A stretch of 54,026 bases of DNA, from assembly GCA_037176905.1 (NCBI GenBank), contig JBBBWG010010556.1:25313-79338 (forward strand), in the 5' to 3' direction. Within the stretch, counting starts at the first letter, position 1. Every line of letters begins with the position of its first letter. The notes under the pieces are model-generated. The model saw only the letters and a program-made list of their open reading frames with translations, searched no databases and was not told where the DNA came from. Position numbers and translations under genes: made by a program. Below, piece by piece: positions 48,701 to 54,026 of this stretch. The DNA is from Azolla pinnata. Taxonomy: Eukaryota > Streptophyta > Polypodiopsida > Salviniales > Salviniaceae.

Positions 48701-51700
48701 TGATCAGAAGGCACAAATAAACAAATGAAAAGAAAGAGCATGTTTCTCCACTCCAAGATTGCAAGACATACCGATATGATCAAATCATGCCAAGAAACAT
48801 AACCGTTGGCGGAAGCCTGTTCTTTCTGCAATTTCAAAGGCATTATCCTATCAACCAACACCTGGCATGCTCTTCTGACAGCCTCGCAGCTACCTTCTGA
48901 TGAAGTGCTGTCTGCAGTTATCCCACCATGTGGCAAACTAATGATATCCGCTTGGACCACTCGAACATTTAGTGATTCCGAAGCTTTAGTATTGGCCGGG
49001 CATAAAGCTCTCAATCCATAAATAGTTGCTTGCTTAACTTTCGTCCAAAGCCCTTGGCCAAGTTCGATACCCCCCACTTCAACAACTATGGATCCATCCC
49101 CAAATATGCTCACCCTTGCAGGTTTGTGTAGCTGTTTTACATTGTAAACAACAGGTATAGCCGATAACCCTCGTTTACACCATGAGTTGTTACTATTGAA
49201 AGTAGTTATGTCTTTCTCTGTACATTGCATGCGTTTCAGCATAGTGTCCCACATTGACGGCAATGTATAACCTTCAGTTCCACCAACAACATAAGCAGGA
49301 TAGAATAGTTTCGCACTCTCAAGAGTATGCAAGTTCCTTGTAATCACTGTGTGTACATCTAGACCAAGTGCAGCTGCAACATGTTCCATTATCGTGTCTG
49401 CAATGAAGGATCCCTGAACATGGCCAGGTGCCCTCATTGCACTCTTGCTGCATAGATTGGTCTTGCAAATTTTCAGATCAATATCCATACTCCCCCAATT
49501 ATACTTTTGAAGACCTCCTGCAAGTTTGAGCATGACCAATGGGCTGAGATCCATGGACCAACCAGCATCTATGAAAACTTTAGCTGATAGGCCAGTTACC
49601 CTCCCGTCAGATTTGTAACCAACTGAATATATCGTCTTTGTGGGGTGGCGTCCACCCATCATTAAAATGTCTGTCCTACGATCAAGATACATTCGCACTG
49701 GTTTCTGCAATCTCTTTGCAGCAACTGCACATGCAGATGCCACCTGACATCAAACATAACTATTTGAATTGATGTTCATATCGGTGCATGGAGAAAAATA
49801 TATGGTACATAGTAGCATCTTTACCGTGATGCTTCTCGTAGCCTTCCCACCAAAGCCGCCACCTGCTCGTCTTGTTAGCACACGTACATTGTTGTTTGGT
49901 ATGCCAAGACACGTGGATATGGACTTTTGCATGGACTCTGGTGATTGGGAAGAACTATAGATCACCATACAATCATCTTCATCTGGTATAGCAAGTGCAG
50001 TTTGAGTCTCCATGTAAAAGTAATACTGAGACCCTGTTTTCACCTGTGAAATAGCCACTTGAAGCATCATTGGATGTGAATGTTGTTCCGCAAAATACAT
50101 TCCAAACTATTTCTCATTTCCTACTAGCATCCATGTCTTAATTTCCTGGTACGATGGCAAGCTTCAGGAGTGATTGGAACAGGGATGTCTTTTGGACGGC
50201 AATCGGCCCAAGGATTAAAGGAAGAACAGAACTAGTCGCCGAGAGAGTTACAAGACCTAAAACATAGAAATGAAATACAGGTAAACAAGTTCTACTTACA
50301 AAGACCCAATATCCCACATCAAACGAGGGATGTGCAGACGTGTGTATATGTACTCTGTGTGTGTGTGTATTGCCTGCATATAAATCTAACAGCAAGCAAC
50401 ATGCTTTTTAAAGAAGAGCATTGACGAGACAATCCAGAAATGGTCCCAAAAAGAACTATAGAGGTGAGTAGGAAATCCGGTCAAGGAACCCCATTTACTG
50501 CACAAAATATTCTTGAAAAGAAGTATATGACACGTGCCCCCTCTAATATAGCAGCAAATAAGGAAATAATTAGCTGAGAAACACTACAACAATGAGAGTG
50601 TCAATATATTGGGACTCTGACCTCAGCATTGGTTATTCTATGATCTGCTTCCAGGAGACCTTGCTCAGCATCACCGACCAATACTTTACTCGGGAAACCT
50701 GGAGCCGCAAAAAAACTGTTTCTTTCCATGGCATCTTCGATACCAAGAATCGGTAACTCTTGCACGTCATACTCCACTTTCACTATCGATGCACCAACTA
50801 TGGCATGTTCTTGTGAATCTGCAACCTGTATATGTAGCAATAGAGATCATTGAGAGAATATACTGGTTCTACTGTTCCCTACACAATATGCCTCTGAAGG
50901 TGTAGGTAATAATTTGTGTCCAAAGACATTCATGAATTTTCCCTGAGATCACATACACAGCACAATACCTCCCCATGTCTGAAAGAGCCTGGGTTTCCCA
51001 ACATGCTAAACCCTTTTACAATAAGCAAAGGTTCTGGGATTTCCCATGCCAGAATCATAATGAGAAAATGACTGAAAACTCCTGTCATAATATTGGTGAG
51101 TGATTGCATACCACAATGCCAAGAGGATGGCCAACATATTCAACATCAGCTGTTGCGAAAAGACATTCTGTGGGAGGAAAGGGCATAGGATTGGGCCCGA
51201 TATTCTTCCCATTTTTAGGAATATCATTAGCCGTTATGAATGCTACCACTCCAGGTGATTTGAGGGCGCATGAAGAATCGATGCTCTTGATTTTTGCTCG
51301 GGCCTTTGTACTCAAGACGAATGCGGCGAATAGGCAATGTTGGGGAGAAGGAATATCATCCACATACACGGCTTCACCTAGAGTAAAAGAAAAACAGCTT
51401 TTATCAGGATGTAAGGAGGCTAAACAGATACGACATAGTGAACAAAATGTCGTGATACAGTTTGTCTTGTATTGCTAGCTAATCCAGGGATCTTCTCATA
51501 ACAATACAGTCCCAAACCTGAAGCTTGAATTGCTGCTTCCGTTTTCTGAATTGGCTCACCAATGAAGTCATCATCCTCATATATCGGAACAATCTGCTTT
51601 CCAGATACATTGAACTCATTGACGAGCACCTTCTTTGGAATGGAATGCCCGTTAGCAATTTCGCTACTCTGGAAGGTTCGTCCAGGATCTGACTGTTTAG

Positions 51701-53434
51701 CCTCTTCTCGCATATTATCCAGGATGTTCCGGGTGGGGGGGGGCAACCAATGCCGGAAAAATTCGAAAAAGAGGCTTACAGACACAGAAGACCTGTAGAG
51801 ATTCTTTTTCACGTGTTTCAAAGGAACGGCTAGCTCATTTTTCAATATCCCAATGGCTTCCATGAGAACATTCGCATCGATTTTTTTCCCAGTTAAGTAA
51901 TCCTCAACCGCATGTGCTCTGATGGCATGGGCACCGCCAAGCGCACCAAAAGCCATTTTCATAGCTACAATCGACCGCTCCGAGTATCCTCGCGATGAAT
52001 GGGATTCAGTAGTGACGAAGAACGCAGCATTGATAAAGGCCAACGTGTTTCCCAATTCACGGGAAGCCACTCTGTAACTTTTGAAAATCTGATTCTGATC
52101 TGTGCTCAATGGAAGACAAACAGATTCCAGCAACATATCCGGCTCGGGAAATCCCGCCGCCATGAACTTCTCCAGCGCCATGATGCGTGGGCCAGCACGA
52201 GCGCCAACCAACTTAACCGTCGCATCGATGGCGAGGAAGAGAGGAACTAAGTCGGAGTCGAAGAACGATCGCTGAGCGAGGATGAGGTTCCCTCCCACGC
52301 TAGCCCGATGGCGAACATGAGGATTCGCCACTTTCTTCAGATGCGAAACGAGTGCACCAGCTACCATGGTCATGCAGGGATCGCATACCTCCTCGAGCGC
52401 AGATATAAGCCTCTCAATGGTGAGAGCGGCCCCGATCCGAAGCCCCTCGGGTGTCTTCTCCACATCTAAAAGCTCCGGAATTCGGCTTAGATCCACATAC
52501 AAGCCATAAGGTATGGGGTCCTTGTAGTATCCTGATCCGGTATTCCCAACGACGAGCTTAACCCTAGTTCCTCTCCCATGGGGAAAGGATCCCTGCATAG
52601 CTTCGAAGGCATGGTGCAAGGAGCGTGCCTGGATCCATCGCCTCTCCTCGTGAACAGCATCGAGACCTTGGGTAGATTCTTTATACCGGATCGACAGAGG
52701 CGGGGGCGCATGCTGGAGCTGCGAGTGTTCGAGATCGAGCTTCCGGATGAGGAACTCCGGGAAGAAATCTGCTCCAGCTGCTCCGGCTATGGTGGGAGCT
52801 TGCTTGTGCTGAGGATCTGAGAAGAATGTGCTGAGCCCTAGGTCTTCGATGTCGGCCTCGGCCGAGAAGCTCTTGCACGCATCGAGGATGGGGCGATAGC
52901 CCGTGCATCGGCAGATGTTGCCCACGATGGCTTTCTGCGCGGCGGAGAGCGACAGCTCCGGCACCGTGTGGAAACAGGGGTTAGGGTTAGGGTTAGGGCC
53001 AGGGTTGGCTTGAGGGTGAGGGTTAGGGTTAGGGTTAGGGCCAAGGTAGGCTTGAGGGTTGTGGTTAGGGTTAGGGTTAGGGCCAGTGTTGGGTTGAGGG
53101 TCAGGGCATGGAGTAGAGGTGGGGTTGCATCTCCGGTTAGGGTTAGGGTTAGGGTTAGGGTTAGGGTTAGGGTTAGGGTTTCTGTGGTTGTGGAGGCAGC
53201 TGTAGAGGGCGATGGACATACCTGGGGTGCAGAACCCGCACTGGGAGCCATGGAAGCTTGTGATCCTGCGCTGCACAGAGTACGGATCAGCGATGGCGAG
53301 AGCTTCGATTGTGGTGATGGCGCAGCCGTCGAGGGAGCAGAGCAGGGCAAGGCAGGAATTGATGCTCCATCGCTGAATCCGACGGGAAGCAGGGTCGTAG
53401 GAGGAGCAGAGGACGAGGCAAGCTCCACACCCAC
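45743..53434 (-). CDS. Molybdenum-cofactor aldehyde oxidase (AAO type), all but first exon
   Basis: This is a cytosolic molybdo-flavoenzyme oxidising aldehydes; plant members make abscisic acid or indole-3-acetic acid from their aldehydes. Exons, high to low: 53434-51518, 51377-51112, 50825-50622, 50043-49825, 49743-48772, 46934-46839, 46688-46590, 46413-46224, 45969-45743. They join in phase, giving about 1396 codons. The first exon (start to CGEG) should lie beyond the right edge; this one enters in phase 1 at the Gly of GGCGAC. Seen in order: GGCGAC of the first 2Fe-2S cluster; CGFCTPG and ICRCTGYRP of the second, separated by a Pro-Asn insertion; FAD motifs VVGNTGSGYYK and ASVGGN; Moco motifs GGGFGGK, RAPGHVQGS and GSIVVEVGGIELGQG; and the C-terminal CGEPPLLLAGSVH with the catalytic Glu. 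AAO-like GNT-x-TGYYK and YFYMETQTA favour aldehyde oxidase over xanthine dehydrogenase. The last intron uses a GC donor. Intron 46935-48771 (1.8 kb) holds nothing recognised. The substrate cannot be told. Confidence 0.93.
46222..46223 (-). other. GC (non-canonical) 5' splice site in aldehyde oxidase
   Basis: The penultimate exon ends TCGAAAG and the intron begins GCATGT. Joining to the acceptor TTGTATAG/CATGTGGAGAACC gives Lys-Ala-Cys-Gly-Glu-Pro-Pro, as the family requires. The nearest GT, 4 nt further on, would put the GEPP segment out of frame. Confidence 0.8.
46767..46787. repeat. (GT)n microsatellite in aldehyde oxidase intron
   Basis: A short GT run lies between the exons at 46590-46688 and 46839-46934. 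Confidence 0.9.
52981..53180 (-). repeat. TTAGGG hexamer array inside an aldehyde oxidase exon
   Basis: On the plus strand there are three 42-bp units starting at 52981, 53023 and 53065. Each has three perfect TTAGGG copies followed by four degenerate hexamers. Next come 30 bp of diverged sequence (53107-53136), then seven perfect TTAGGG copies (53137-53178). The total, 198 bp, is a multiple of six throughout. Read on the coding strand it is translated as about 66 residues dominated by Asn-Pro dipeptides, in frame, between CGFCTPG and ICRCTGYRP. Confidence 0.95.
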
Positions 53435-53454
53435 CTGTGGAGAAGACGACCTCT

Positions 53455-54026
53455 CTGTAAACCCTAAATCTCTCTGCAAACCCTAAACCCTAAACCTCTC
53501 TGCAAACCCTAGAACCTGAACCCCTCTGCAAACCCTAGAACCTGAACCCCTCTCTGCAAACCCTTCACCTCTCTACAAACCCTAAACCTCTGGAAACCCT
53601 AGAACCTGAACCTCTCTCTCGCTCTCTGCAAATCCTAAACCCTAAACTTCTCTGCAAACCCTAGAACCTGAACCCCCCTGCAAACCCTAAACCTCTCTAC
53701 AAACCCTAAACCTCTGGCAACCCTAGAACCTGAACCTCTCTCTCTCGGCAAATCCTAAACCCTAAACCTCTGTGGAAACCCTAGAACCTGAACCTCTCTC
53801 TCTGCAAATCCTAAACCCTAAACCTCTCTGGAAACCCTAGAACCTGAACCTCTCTCTCAGCAAATCCTAAACCCTAAACCTCTCTGGAAACCCTAGAACC
53901 TGAACCTCTCTCTCTGCAAATCCTAAACCCTAAGCCTCTCTGGAAACCCTAGAACCTGAACCTCTCTCTCTGCAAATCCTAAACCCTAAACCTCTCTGGA
54001 AACCCTAGAACCTGAACCTCTCTCTC
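53455..54026. repeat. Telo-box/CTCTCT tandem array in aldehyde oxidase intron 1
   Basis: From about 53455 to the edge there are repeats built from AAACCCTAAACC, AACCCTAGAACCTGAACC, CTCTCTCT and GCAAATCC. The rightmost five units are nearly identical with a 56-bp period; those to the left are more diverged. The array starts just upstream of the exon acceptor at 53435-53436, so it lies in the first intron or 5' flank of the gene. AAACCCTA is the plant telo-box, found in many plant promoters and 5' leaders. Confidence 0.9.

Noticed and set aside
52981-53236. Treating the Asn-Pro insert as an intron
   Set aside because: No GT donor occurs inside the array. The only nearby one (GTATGT at CTPG) would remove the conserved GMS-containing helix, and the open frame is unbroken.
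52838-53486. Plus- and minus-strand frames of Arg-Val or Leu-Thr repeats
   Set aside because: These are the other frames of the TTAGGG array. The Asn-Pro frame is the only one continuous with aldehyde oxidase motifs on both sides.
53137-54026. A true chromosome end on the right
   Set aside because: The telomere-like units are mixed with coding sequence or CTCTCT/GAACC spacers and form a 56-bp satellite. A gene runs through them and should continue beyond the edge.
39940-54026. An ABA/salt-stress gene cluster formed by NHX and aldehyde oxidase
   Set aside because: Plant gene adjacency alone is weak evidence. The genes are about 5.8 kb apart with repeats between them and show no shared regulatory sequence.

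Overview
This is nuclear DNA from a land plant, most likely an angiosperm. The lineage cannot be fixed from sequence alone. The evidence is AT-rich GT-AG introns, gene families of plant type (RABA GTPase, plant MBD protein, plant GCN2, vacuolar NHX, aldehyde oxidase) and plant-type TTTAGGG telomere-like runs at about 44.4 kb and after 53.46 kb. Five protein genes could be modelled. Most of the rest is tandem repeat, microsatellite or unrecognised intergenic sequence.

Layout. (1) 503-694, minus: first exon of a Rab11/RABA GTPase, with the rest off the left edge; its intron is a CAT/CAC array. (2) 695-5831: intergenic repeats, ending in a 13-copy minisatellite that runs into the next gene. (3) 5832-10677, plus: a three-exon gene for a methyl-CpG-binding-domain protein with an N-terminal EAR repression motif and a repeat array carrying SUMO consensus sites. 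(4) 12840-14030: a pentamer-rich satellite with a 529-bp duplication that includes the GCN2 upstream segment. (5) 14352-31183, plus: a complete GCN2 eIF2alpha kinase gene, 30 exons, about 1275 aa, with two candidate upstream ORFs. (6) 34268-39939, minus: a complete vacuolar Na+/H+ antiporter gene, 14 exons, 542 aa. (7) 39940-45742: low-complexity DNA, foldback repeats and possible decayed coding fragments. (8) 45743-53434, minus: an aldehyde oxidase gene lacking only its first exon, which should lie beyond the right edge. It carries an in-frame TTAGGG-derived insertion between the two cysteine pairs of its second iron-sulphur domain.

The genes do not form an operon or an obvious pathway. GCN2 (amino-acid and stress sensing), NHX (vacuolar ion and pH balance) and aldehyde oxidase (hormone aldehyde oxidation) all relate to stress, but adjacency alone does not make them a module. 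A recurring feature is that the 5' side of all five genes abuts an expanded tandem array: trinucleotide, CTT minisatellite, GACCA-type satellite, CTC/GAA tracts or telo-box repeats. Exon coordinates were derived by hand from splice sites, reading phase and remembered family alignments, with no database search. GCN2 exon 6 is the least certain boundary.
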